Source: JBOHRE01 sp050732635
Lineage (GTDB): Bacteria; Gemmatimonadota; Gemmatimonadetes; Longimicrobiales; RSA9
Assembly: GCA_050732635.1 (NCBI GenBank)
Contig: JBOHRE010000007.1
Span: forward strand, 1-62,444
Direction of reading: 5' to 3'
Length of the DNA stretch: 62,444 nucleotides
Shown: positions 15,941 through 23,211 of the stretch, piece after piece
Position numbering within the stretch: position 1 is the stretch's first letter
How the letters are laid out: each line of letters starts with the position of its first letter
The notes under the pieces: generated by a model
The model's database searches: none
Told to the model about the DNA's origin: nothing
The model's input: the letters and a program-made list of their open reading frames with translations, nothing else
Translations under genes and position numbers: made by a program

Positions 15941-16777
15941 ATGAGCCGCACCATCCGCGTCGCGCATTCCCCGGACTCCGACGACGCGTTCATGTTTTAC
16001 GCGTTGGCCGAAGGCAAGATCGACACCGGGGATCTGGAGTTCGCGCATCAGCTCGAGGATATCGAGACGTTGAATCGGCGTGCGCTTGCCGGTGAGCTGG
16101 AGGTGACTGCGGCATCGATCCACGCGTACGCGTATCTCACGCAGCGCTATCTCCTGCTGCCGCACGGTGCGTCGATGGGCGAGGGGTACGGTCCGCGTGT
16201 GGTGGCGCGCAAGCGGCTGCATCCGGAGGAGCTGGCGGGGCTCACGGTGGCGGTTCCGGGTGAGCTGACCTCAGCGTTTCTGGCGCTGCTGTTGTACGAG
16301 CCGGAAGTCGAGACGGAGGTGGTGCCGTTCGCCGAGATCATCGACTACGTGGCCGCCGGCGAGGCGGACGCGGGCGTGCTGATTCACGAGGGACAGCTCA
16401 CGTACGGAGAGCATGGTCTGCACAGGGTGCTGGACCTCGGCGAATGGTGGGCCGAGCAGACGGGCGGGCTGCCGCTGCCGCTGGGCGGCAACCTGGTCCG
16501 GCGCGACCTCGGCGCGGAGCTGATCGGCGAGGTTTCGCGGCTGCTGCGGGCATCGATCGCGTATGGGTTGGAGCACCGACCGGCGGCGCTCGCGCACGCG
16601 GCGGCGTACGGACGCGGCTTGGATGCCGTGCAGACCGACGAATTCGTGGGCATGTACGTCAACCGGCGGACGTTGGATTACGGTGACGACGGGCGACGCG
16701 CGGTGCAGCTGTTTCTCGACCGCGGTCATGATGCGGGGATCATTCCGCACCGCGTGACGGTGGAGTTCGCGGATTGA
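15941..16777 (+). CDS. mqnD: MqnD-like menaquinone biosynthesis protein
   Basis: 278 residues from ATG 15941 (GTG 15911 in frame is an alternative). SPDSDDAFMFYAL at the N-terminus, DIETLNRRALAGELEVTAAS, then GPRVVARK and the VGVLIHEGQ-type AGVLIHEGQLTYGEHGL and LPLPLGGNLVRRDL are those of MqnD/MqnA periplasmic-binding-fold enzymes. MqnD cleaves cyclic dehypoxanthinyl futalosine to 1,4-dihydroxy-6-naphthoate, so the organism likely makes menaquinone through futalosine. No other mqn gene is nearby. Its 3' end overlaps the convergent glycosyltransferase gene by 38 bases. Confidence 0.84.
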   Translation: MSRTIRVAHSPDSDDAFMFYALAEGKIDTGDLEFAHQLEDIETLNRRALAGELEVTAASIHAYAYLTQRYLLLPHGASMGEGYGPRVVARKRLHPEELAGLTVAVPGELTSAFLALLLYEPEVETEVVPFAEIIDYVAAGEADAGVLIHEGQLTYGEHGLHRVLDLGEWWAEQTGGLPLPLGGNLVRRDLGAELIGEVSRLLRASIAYGLEHRPAALAHAAAYGRGLDAVQTDEFVGMYVNRRTLDYGDDGRRAVQLFLDRGHDAGIIPHRVTVEFAD

Positions 16778-17936
16778 GCTGCGGTGCGACGTCGCCCCCG
16801 TAGGTCCGACCCTTCCAGGTCACGCGTTCGCCGAGCAGCGCGCTGCGCGCCAGCAGCGTGGCGGTGATGGCGGCACCGAGCGGGTAGAGCAGAGCGTAGC
16901 CGAAGCCGATATCCATGAGTCCGGCGACCGTCGCCCAGAAGACGAGGGAGACGGCGGTCGCGGCGGCGGCCCAGGCGAGGAAGGTCGAGCTGAGGTTGAC
17001 GGCGAACGCCAGCGCGAGCACGAGGGGCGGTAGCACCCAGAACAGCAACAGCAGAGCGGCGAGCAACCAGGGTGTGACGGGCCGCAGCCATGCCGGCACA
17101 GAAGCGCGGCTGCCGAGCGCGAGGTTCTTCGACCAACCGCCGACGATCTCGCGGAACGAGCGGTACATCCGGGTGGACAGAACATCCTCGCCGTGCACTA
17201 GAAAGATGCGTCGCCGTGCGGCGACGAACTCCTGTGCCAGGCGCAGGTCCTCGACGATTTCGTGCCGCACGTGCTGATGTCCGCCAACCGCCTCATAGGC
17301 GGACCGCCGGACGAGCAGAAACTGGCCGTTGGCGACGACGTCGCCCGGGTTCTTCGTGCGGTTGACGCGGCGAGCGTCGCTGAAGCGTGCGGCGATCAGC
17401 GTCAGGACATGCGGCATGATGACGCGCTCCCAGAAGCTGCCGAGGATCTGGCGGGGCAGCACGGTGACGAGGTCGACCTGTTCGCGGAGCAGCGTCGCGA
17501 CCGCGTGGCCGAGCAGTGCGGGGTCGTGGCGCGTGTCCGCATCCGTGAAGAGCAGGAGTTCACCTCTGGCGCGCAGGTAACCCTGCCAACACGCCCAGGG
17601 CTTGCCGACCCAGCCGCGGGGCAGCGGTTCGCCATCGAGCACCTCGAGGTCACCGGCGCTGCGCTGCGCCAGCGCGTGCGCGACGTCACCGGTGCCATCG
17701 GTGCTGCGATCATCGACGATGATCACGTCGCGCCGCAGGTAGCGGGAGTTCAGCAGCGAGGCAACGCACGCACCGAGATTCGGCACCTCGTTGCGGGCCG
17801 GCACGATGATGGTGACGTGCGGTGGCAGATCCTCGTCCCGCGGCGGGTATTCGTCGATGCGGGGCTGACGGCGCAGCAACAGGGGCAGCAGCAGCAGGGC
17901 GCCGATCCAGGGGGCTGTCAGTAGCAGGGCGATCAT
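16740..17936 (-). CDS. Membrane glycosyltransferase family 2
   Basis: 398 residues from ATG 17936 (a TTG four codons earlier is possible). N-terminal membrane anchor (residues 2-21), then a GT-A domain: VTIIVPARNE at 41-50, DDRSTD at 75-80, the metal-binding TDADT at 131-135, and EDLRLAQEF with the EDxxL motif near 225. Three or four membrane spans follow (WLLAALLLLFWVLPPLVLAL and after). The layout resembles HpnB and CrtQ glycosyltransferases acting on hopanoid or carotenoid lipids; the acceptor here is unknown. Its 3' end overlaps mqnD tail-to-tail. Confidence 0.85.
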   Translation of the reverse strand: MIALLLTAPWIGALLLLPLLLRRQPRIDEYPPRDEDLPPHVTIIVPARNEVPNLGACVASLLNSRYLRRDVIIVDDRSTDGTGDVAHALAQRSAGDLEVLDGEPLPRGWVGKPWACWQGYLRARGELLLFTDADTRHDPALLGHAVATLLREQVDLVTVLPRQILGSFWERVIMPHVLTLIAARFSDARRVNRTKNPGDVVANGQFLLVRRSAYEAVGGHQHVRHEIVEDLRLAQEFVAARRRIFLVHGEDVLSTRMYRSFREIVGGWSKNLALGSRASVPAWLRPVTPWLLAALLLLFWVLPPLVLALAFAVNLSSTFLAWAAAATAVSLVFWATVAGLMDIGFGYALLYPLGAAITATLLARSALLGERVTWKGRTYGGDVAPQLNPRTPPSRGAE

Positions 17937-18046
17937 ATGTGCCGGCAAGGTGGCCCTGCCGACGGTCGGGATGCCAGCCCAGGGGCCGAGCACGCCCTGC
18001 GCCCGCCGACTGGCAGGAACGGCTGCCGGCATCTACGCTGTGGCCC

Positions 18047-19171
18047 ATGGATTTTCAGCAGTGGCGCTCGGAGTTTCCGATCCTGGAGCGTGTCAACTAT
18101 CTGAACTCGTGCTCGCTGGGCGCGCTTTCCCGGCGTGCGCTGGAGCGGATCGAAGGCTTCCACCAGGAATGGCACAGCTTCGGTGCCTCGGCCTGGTACG
18201 AGACGTGGCTCGGCCGACTCGAGGAGCTGCGGCGGCGAGTGGGCCGTCTGATCAGCGCGACTGCCGGTGAGGTCGCCCTCGCGCCGTCGACCTCCGTGGC
18301 CCTCTCCGCCGTGGCCTCCGCGCTGGACTACCGGAGCCGGCCTCGCATCCTCGTCGCCGAGCTCGACTTTCCTACGATCGCCTACGTGTGGCGCGCCCGG
18401 CCCGACGTCGAGCTCGTTGTCGTCCCGAGTGACGACGGCGTCACGATCGAGCTCGAGCGCTGGGCGGAAGCGGCCGATCAACGGACGGCCGCGATCGCGA
18501 CGAGCCATGTCTTCTTTGCCACGGGCGCGATCCAGGATGTGCGGGCGATCGCCGAGATCGCGCACGGCCGTGGCGCACTGTGCATCATCGACGGCTACCA
18601 CGGCGCGGGCCAGATTCCGGTCGACGTCGGGGCCAGCGGCTGCGATGTCTACACGGCTGGCCCGCTGAAGTGGCTGCTGGGTGGACCCGGCCTGGCGTAC
18701 CTCTACGTGCGCCGCGCGCTGGCGGAACGTGTGCAGCCCACGGTCGCCGGCTGGTTCGGCGCGCGTGATCAGTTCGCATTCGACCTGCGCAGCTTCGAGC
18801 CGAAGCAGGGCGCGCTCCGTTTCGAGATGGGCACGCCCGCCCTGCCGACCGTCCACGCCGCGCTCGGTGCGATGGACATCATCGAGGAGATCGGCATTCC
18901 CGCGATCCGCGAGCGCAATCTGCAGCTGACCGAGACCTTGATCGGCCGTGCCGCGAAGGCCGGCATGCGTCTGCGCCTCGCCGCTGAACCGGCCGCGCGC
19001 TCGGCCATCGTCATGGTGGCCCGCGCCGATCCGGCGGCGGACGTGGCTCGACTCGCGAAACGCCGCATCATCGTCGACTCGCGGCCGGGCTACGTCCGCA
19101 TCTCGCCTCACTTCTACAACAGCGAGGACGAGGTCGTAGGTGTGATCGATGCACTGGCCGCTTCGCCATGA
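18047..19171 (+). CDS. Class V aminotransferase-fold PLP enzyme
   Basis: 374 residues from ATG 18047. Fold type I features: STSVALSAVASAL, the PLP-ring Asp182 in IIDGYHGAG, and the Schiff-base Lys208 in AGPLKWLLGGPG. FEMGTPALPTVHAALGAMDII and VRISPHFYN fit the class V branch that includes kynureninase and isopenicillin-N epimerase-like enzymes. The exact reaction cannot be told. A MazG gene overlaps its stop by 4 bases, and the divergent glycosyltransferase starts 110 bases away. Confidence 0.82.
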   Translation: MDFQQWRSEFPILERVNYLNSCSLGALSRRALERIEGFHQEWHSFGASAWYETWLGRLEELRRRVGRLISATAGEVALAPSTSVALSAVASALDYRSRPRILVAELDFPTIAYVWRARPDVELVVVPSDDGVTIELERWAEAADQRTAAIATSHVFFATGAIQDVRAIAEIAHGRGALCIIDGYHGAGQIPVDVGASGCDVYTAGPLKWLLGGPGLAYLYVRRALAERVQPTVAGWFGARDQFAFDLRSFEPKQGALRFEMGTPALPTVHAALGAMDIIEEIGIPAIRERNLQLTETLIGRAAKAGMRLRLAAEPAARSAIVMVARADPAADVARLAKRRIIVDSRPGYVRISPHFYNSEDEVVGVIDALAASP

Positions 19172-19500
19172 GCGAGGCGCCGGGAATCCGCATCCGCGAT
19201 GCTCAGGCGGCCGTGGACGCCTGGGTCTCGAGTTTTCGCGACGGTTACTGGCCGCCGCTTTCCAATCTGGCGAGGCTGGTGGAGGAAGTGGGCGAGCTGG
19301 CCCGGCTCCTGAATCACCGCTATGGCCACAAGACCAAGAAGCCGGATGAGGCCGAACAGGATCTCGCACTCGAACTCGCGGATATTCTGTTCGTGTTGGT
19401 GGCGCTGGCCAACGAGCAGCGCGTCGACCTGGAGGAGGCATTCGGCCGCGTGCTGGAGAAGTATCGGATCCGCGACGCCGATCGTTGGCGCCGAACGTAG
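19168..19500 (+). CDS. MazG-like nucleotide pyrophosphohydrolase
   Basis: 110 residues, start overlapping the previous stop (ATGA). EEVGELARLLNHRYG followed by LALELADILFVLVALANEQ supplies the EExxE and ExxD metal-binding helices of MazG. It hydrolyses non-canonical or excess NTPs or dNTPs to monophosphates. Single-domain form, about the size of MazG-like housecleaning proteins. Coupled translation with the aminotransferase-fold gene is likely, although the metabolic link is not obvious. Confidence 0.88.
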   Translation: MSEAPGIRIRDAQAAVDAWVSSFRDGYWPPLSNLARLVEEVGELARLLNHRYGHKTKKPDEAEQDLALELADILFVLVALANEQRVDLEEAFGRVLEKYRIRDADRWRRT

Positions 19501-19543
19501 GTTTTTCGGCCGCCGCGCCCGCGCCGCCCCCGAGAAACGAGCC

Positions 19544-19571
19544 GCCCTCCCGCCCTCAGAGACGGGAGGGC
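19544..19571. terminator. Strong stem-loop, likely bidirectional terminator
   Basis: Perfect 9-base arms GCCCTCCCG and CGGGAGGGC with a 10-base loop, located between the convergent MazG (+) and small membrane protein (-) genes. Confidence 0.7.
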
Positions 19572-19615
19572 AACGCGAGCGGCTCCCTACCCGAGCCCCA
19601 CCACGCCGCTGCCGC

Positions 19616-19759
19616 TCAGAATATGAACGAGAGGATGATCACCACGAGCGCGATGACCAACACGATCCATGCAGCGGAGCGCAGCGCCGTGATCACTCCC
19701 CCGAAGCCGAGGAGCGCCAGCACGACCAGGATGATACCGATCAGCAGAAGGACATCCAT
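19616..19759 (-). CDS. Tiny two-span membrane protein, DUF1328-like
   Basis: 47 residues: MDVLLLIGIILVVLALLGFG, then GVITALRSAAW, then IVLVIALVVIILSFIF. The two hydrophobic spans with a GFGG turn and a central Trp resemble DUF1328/YtjA-type small membrane proteins. A strong AGGAGG precedes the ATG, and a stem-loop follows the stop, so this is a real gene despite its size. Function unknown; such proteins are often stress-induced. Confidence 0.75.
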   Translation of the reverse strand: MDVLLLIGIILVVLALLGFGGVITALRSAAWIVLVIALVVIILSFIF

Positions 19760-19890
19760 GGGTCAATCCCTCCTGACGGTTTGCGGGCCGTCCCTCGCCC
19801 GGTTGCGGCCCGGCCAGCGCATAATCCGGACCAGCCAGCCTCGGGCTGAGGGCGGGGCCGGGGCTGGGCCACAGCCGCGGTTCGGCTGGA

Positions 19891-20913
19891 TCACGGCGTG
19901 AGCACGATCTTGCCGAAGTGCTCGCCGGACTCCAGCCGCTCATGGGCCGCGCGGGCATGCTCGAGGGGAAGGACGCGGTCGATGACCGGGTGCAGGCGAC
20001 CGCTGAAGACGAGGCGCATGACGGCCTCGAACTCCATCTGATTCGACATGGTCGTGCCGATCACCTCGATCTGCTTCCAGAACACGACGCGGATGTCCAT
20101 GGCCGCGTCCGGCCCGGTCGTCGCGCCATAGATCACCAGGCGACCGCGGCGCGCCAGCGCACGGATGTTCTGCTGCCACACTGCCTGGCCGACCGAATCG
20201 AAGATCAGATCCACGCCGCGCTTGTCCGTGTCACGCCACAGCTCCTTCGAATAGTCGACTTCGTTGCGGTCATAGACGACGTCGGCACCAAGCGTCCGTA
20301 CCCGCTCGACGTGCTCTGTGGTGGTCACGGCGAAAACCGTGGCGCCGGCGAGACGCGCGACTTGGACTGCGGCGGTTGCCACTCCGCCCGACGCACCGGT
20401 GATCAGCACCGACTCACCGGCTCGCAGCCTGCCCCGCGTGATCAGTCCGCGCCAAGCGGTGAGGAACCCGAGCGGTGCGGCCGCCGCCTCGACCCAGTCG
20501 AACGCGTCGGGCAGCCGGTACAGGTTACGCGCAGGCGCGACGACATACTCGGCAAAGCCGCCCTGCGTGTGCTCGCCCAGGATGCGAAAGCGGGTGCAGA
20601 GCGGGTGATCGCCGCGGCGACACCACTCACATACGCCGCACCAGAGTGACGGGTTGATCACGATGCGAGTGCCGGCAGCGAGTCCGTCGGTGCCGGGCCC
20701 CAGCTCGGCAACGACGCCGGCGACGTCCGAGCCGCCGATATGCGGCATCACGGTCTCGATCGGTAGGCCGCGGCGCACCCACAGGTCGAGGTGGTTCAGC
20801 CCCGCGGCGCGCACCTCGACAAGCGCTTCACCAGCTCCAGGCCGGGGCCGCTCGACGTCCTCGACGCGGACCACCTCAGGGCCGCCGTGCTCATGGAAGA
20901 TCGCTGCTCTCAC
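19891..20913 (-). CDS. Zinc-type MDR alcohol dehydrogenase / quinone oxidoreductase
   Basis: 340 residues from GTG 20913, which has AGGAG upstream. GroES-like part: AAGLNHLDLWVRRGL, GSDVAGVVAELGPG; a structural-zinc-like loop CGVCEWCRRGDHPLC; Rossmann part ITGASGGVATAAVQVARLAGA, then TLGADVVYDRN. The catalytic zinc cysteine is replaced (GLNHLDL), as in quinone-oxidoreductase branches, while the four structural Cys remain. NADPH-dependent reduction of an enone or aldehyde is likely. The start faces the acidic hypothetical protein on the other strand 114 bases away. Confidence 0.84.
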   Translation of the reverse strand: MRAAIFHEHGGPEVVRVEDVERPRPGAGEALVEVRAAGLNHLDLWVRRGLPIETVMPHIGGSDVAGVVAELGPGTDGLAAGTRIVINPSLWCGVCEWCRRGDHPLCTRFRILGEHTQGGFAEYVVAPARNLYRLPDAFDWVEAAAAPLGFLTAWRGLITRGRLRAGESVLITGASGGVATAAVQVARLAGATVFAVTTTEHVERVRTLGADVVYDRNEVDYSKELWRDTDKRGVDLIFDSVGQAVWQQNIRALARRGRLVIYGATTGPDAAMDIRVVFWKQIEVIGTTMSNQMEFEAVMRLVFSGRLHPVIDRVLPLEHARAAHERLESGEHFGKIVLTP

Positions 20914-21027
20914 CACCCGCTCCTGGCCGTCGGTCGGGCTGCTCGCCGCCGCAAGCATAATCCGCCGCGGCAGGGGCAGCCACCGTCAATTGCGTCTTCG
21001 TCCGGAACTTGCGACTCTGAGGACGTT

Positions 21028-21573
21028 ATGGTTGGCGACAACGGCCGCGCGAGCAACGCGCATGACGAGATCGACACTGCGGAGCTGCTCCGTCGCCTCG
21101 AGCAGGCGAGCGAGCCGGCCGAAACCGAAGCAGTCGAGGAGCTCGACCTCGTGCGCCAGCTGCAGCTCGACCCTGCGGCCGACCCCGAGGCCGGCAAGGA
21201 CAGCACGCTCGGCGGCTACATCGAGAAGCACGACCGGCCCCCCGCGTTCCTCGGCATTGACGAGCAACCGTACACGGTCGGTCTCGGTGTCGAGCCGGGC
21301 GACGGCGCCGATCCGCCGTTCATAGGCTTTCTGATGTTCGTCCGCTGGGCCGCGTCCGGCGCCGGCATCATGGGCCACGTGGAATCCGACGATCTGTCCC
21401 GCGGCGCCACCGAAGACGAGGCGCGCGGCCGCCTGCTCGACCTGTCGTTGTACGAGGTCAAGGCCGCGCTCGACGCGGCGGTCGAGCGCCAGCAGGGAGA
21501 GCTTTACGGGAACGCTGCGGACATCGAGAGTCCACCGGAGTCGACCAGTGAGGACGAAGCCGATGGTTCGTGA
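21028..21573 (+). CDS. Acidic protein of unknown function
   Basis: 181 residues from ATG 21028 with GAGG upstream. The N-terminal third is acidic and helical (AELLRRLEQASEPAETEAVEEL). The middle has a more ordered block, YIEKHDRPPAFLGIDEQPYT, VGLGVEPGDGADPPFIGFLMFVRWA, and the C-terminus is again helical and acidic (ALDAAVERQQGELYG). No signal, membrane span or known domain is recognised. It overlaps the start of the proline dehydrogenase gene by 11 bases, so the two are cotranscribed. Confidence 0.7.
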   Translation: MVGDNGRASNAHDEIDTAELLRRLEQASEPAETEAVEELDLVRQLQLDPAADPEAGKDSTLGGYIEKHDRPPAFLGIDEQPYTVGLGVEPGDGADPPFIGFLMFVRWAASGAGIMGHVESDDLSRGATEDEARGRLLDLSLYEVKAALDAAVERQQGELYGNAADIESPPESTSEDEADGS

Positions 21574-22516
21574 GGGATTGCTCCTGCTCAGCGAGAGCAG
21601 GCTCGCGCGCCGGCTGGCGTCGGACGTACCGTTCGCTCGTGGCATTGCGCGCCGTTTCGTGGCGGGCGAAACACTCGATGATGCCGCTGCCGCCGCGCGC
21701 CACCTGAACGACGGCGGCATGACGGTTTCGCTCGACTACCTGGGCGAAGCCGTCACGAGCAGGGCGGAGGCCGAACAGGCACGCGCCCTGATTCTCGCCT
21801 CAGTCGATCGCATTGCGGCCGACGGGTTGGATGCGAACGTGTCCGTCAAGCTGACACAGCTCGGTCAGGACATCGACGAGGCGTTTCTTCGTGACAACAC
21901 GAGGCGGATCCTCGATCGTGCCGGCGAACACGACCTGTTCGTGCGCTTCGATATGGAGGGCAGCCCCTACACGCAGCGAACCCTGGAGTTCTTCGAGAGC
22001 CTGTGGGCGGAAGGACGGCGCAACTGTGGCGTGGTTCTGCAGTCCTACCTGTACCGCACGGAGCAGGATGTGCGGCGGATGAACCAGATCGGCGCGCGGG
22101 TTCGGCTGTGCAAGGGCGCCTATAGCGAGCCTCCTGAGATCGCGTTCCCCGACAAGGCCGATGTCGATGCGAACTTCGTGCAGCTGATGCGAGCGCTGCT
22201 CGCGGAAGGCAACTATCCGGGAATTGCGACGCACGACGAGGCGATGATTCGTGCCACCAAGCAGTTTGCCAATGAGCAGGGGATCGGTCTTGACCGATTG
22301 GAGTTCCAGATGCTGTTCGGTGTGCGACGGGATCTGCAACGCGAGCTCGTTCGGGAAGGCTATAACCTTCGGATCTACGTGCCGTTCGGCGAAGCCTGGT
22401 ACCCGTACTTCATGCGCCGCATGGCCGAACGTCCGGCGAATCTCGTCTTCATCGTCGGCAGCGTGTTGCGCGAATCGCCATTCGGCGTCGTCATGCCGAG
22501 CCGCAACGGGCGGTAG
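21563..22516 (+). CDS. Proline dehydrogenase, monofunctional
   Basis: 317 residues from ATG 21563; GTG 21548 in frame is an alternative. The FAD-binding barrel motifs of PRODH are present: VSVKLTQLG, FVRFDMEGSPYTQRTLEFF, CGVVLQSYLYRTEQD, RVRLCKGAYSEP, IATHDEAMI, FQMLFGVRRDLQREL and the end YVPFGEAWYPYFMRRMAERP. It oxidises proline to pyrroline-5-carboxylate with electrons to the quinone pool. No P5C dehydrogenase is in the window. The overlapping upstream acidic protein is probably in the same transcript, and queE follows after 3 bases. Confidence 0.92.
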   Translation: MVREGLLLLSESRLARRLASDVPFARGIARRFVAGETLDDAAAAARHLNDGGMTVSLDYLGEAVTSRAEAEQARALILASVDRIAADGLDANVSVKLTQLGQDIDEAFLRDNTRRILDRAGEHDLFVRFDMEGSPYTQRTLEFFESLWAEGRRNCGVVLQSYLYRTEQDVRRMNQIGARVRLCKGAYSEPPEIAFPDKADVDANFVQLMRALLAEGNYPGIATHDEAMIRATKQFANEQGIGLDRLEFQMLFGVRRDLQRELVREGYNLRIYVPFGEAWYPYFMRRMAERPANLVFIVGSVLRESPFGVVMPSRNGR

Positions 22517-22519
22517 CAG

Positions 22520-23209
22520 ATGCTCACGAACACGGCATCGACAGGCAGTCGGTTTCTGCGGGTTACCGAGATCTTCCACTCGATCCAGGGCGAGAGCACA
22601 TGGGCCGGGCTGCCCTGCACATTCGTACGCCTGACCGGCTGCCCGCTGCGCTGCGTCTGGTGCGACACCGAGTATGCGTTCCACGGCGGTGAGCGCAGAT
22701 CGTTGGCAACGATCGTCGCCCGCGTACACGAGATCGGCACGCCGCTGGTCGAGATCACGGGCGGCGAGCCGCTCGTGCAACGGCCTGTATTCGAGCTCGC
22801 GCGACAACTTTGTGCTGACGGCTTCACCGTGCTGGTCGAGACGTCCGGCGCGGTCGACGTCGGACCGCTCGATGCGCGGGTGCACAAGATCATGGATCTC
22901 AAGTGCCCGGGCTCGGGGGAGGTGGAGCGTAATCTCTGGTCGAACCTCGACCGGCTGACCGAACGCGACGAGGTGAAATTCGTGATCGCGGACCGCGGCG
23001 ATTACGAGTGGGCCAGATCAGTCGTTCGGGAACGCGGCCTCGACAGCCGCGTCGAGGCGGGTAGGTTGCGGGCGCTGCTGTTCTCGCCGGTCTGGGACGC
23101 GGTCGAGTTGCAGCAGCTCGCGCAGTGGATCCTCGACGACCGCCTGCCCGTGCGGTACCAGATCCAGCTTCACAAGCTGATCTGGGGGCCCGACACGCGC
23201 GGCGTCTGA
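22520..23209 (+). CDS. queE: 7-carboxy-7-deazaguanine synthase
   Basis: 229 residues. The radical-SAM cluster motif is CPLRCVWC (C41, C45, C48), the CxxxCxxC spacing. EIFHSIQGESTWAG at the N-terminus, ITGGEPLVQ, LVETSGAVDVG and DLKCPGSGE are QueE signatures. It converts carboxytetrahydropterin to 7-carboxy-7-deazaguanine, the first committed deazapurine step of queuosine synthesis. The start follows the proline dehydrogenase stop by 3 bases. With queG at 12.2 kb, this supports a queuosine pathway in the organism. Confidence 0.92.
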   Translation: MLTNTASTGSRFLRVTEIFHSIQGESTWAGLPCTFVRLTGCPLRCVWCDTEYAFHGGERRSLATIVARVHEIGTPLVEITGGEPLVQRPVFELARQLCADGFTVLVETSGAVDVGPLDARVHKIMDLKCPGSGEVERNLWSNLDRLTERDEVKFVIADRGDYEWARSVVRERGLDSRVEAGRLRALLFSPVWDAVELQQLAQWILDDRLPVRYQIQLHKLIWGPDTRGV

Positions 23210-23211
23210 GA

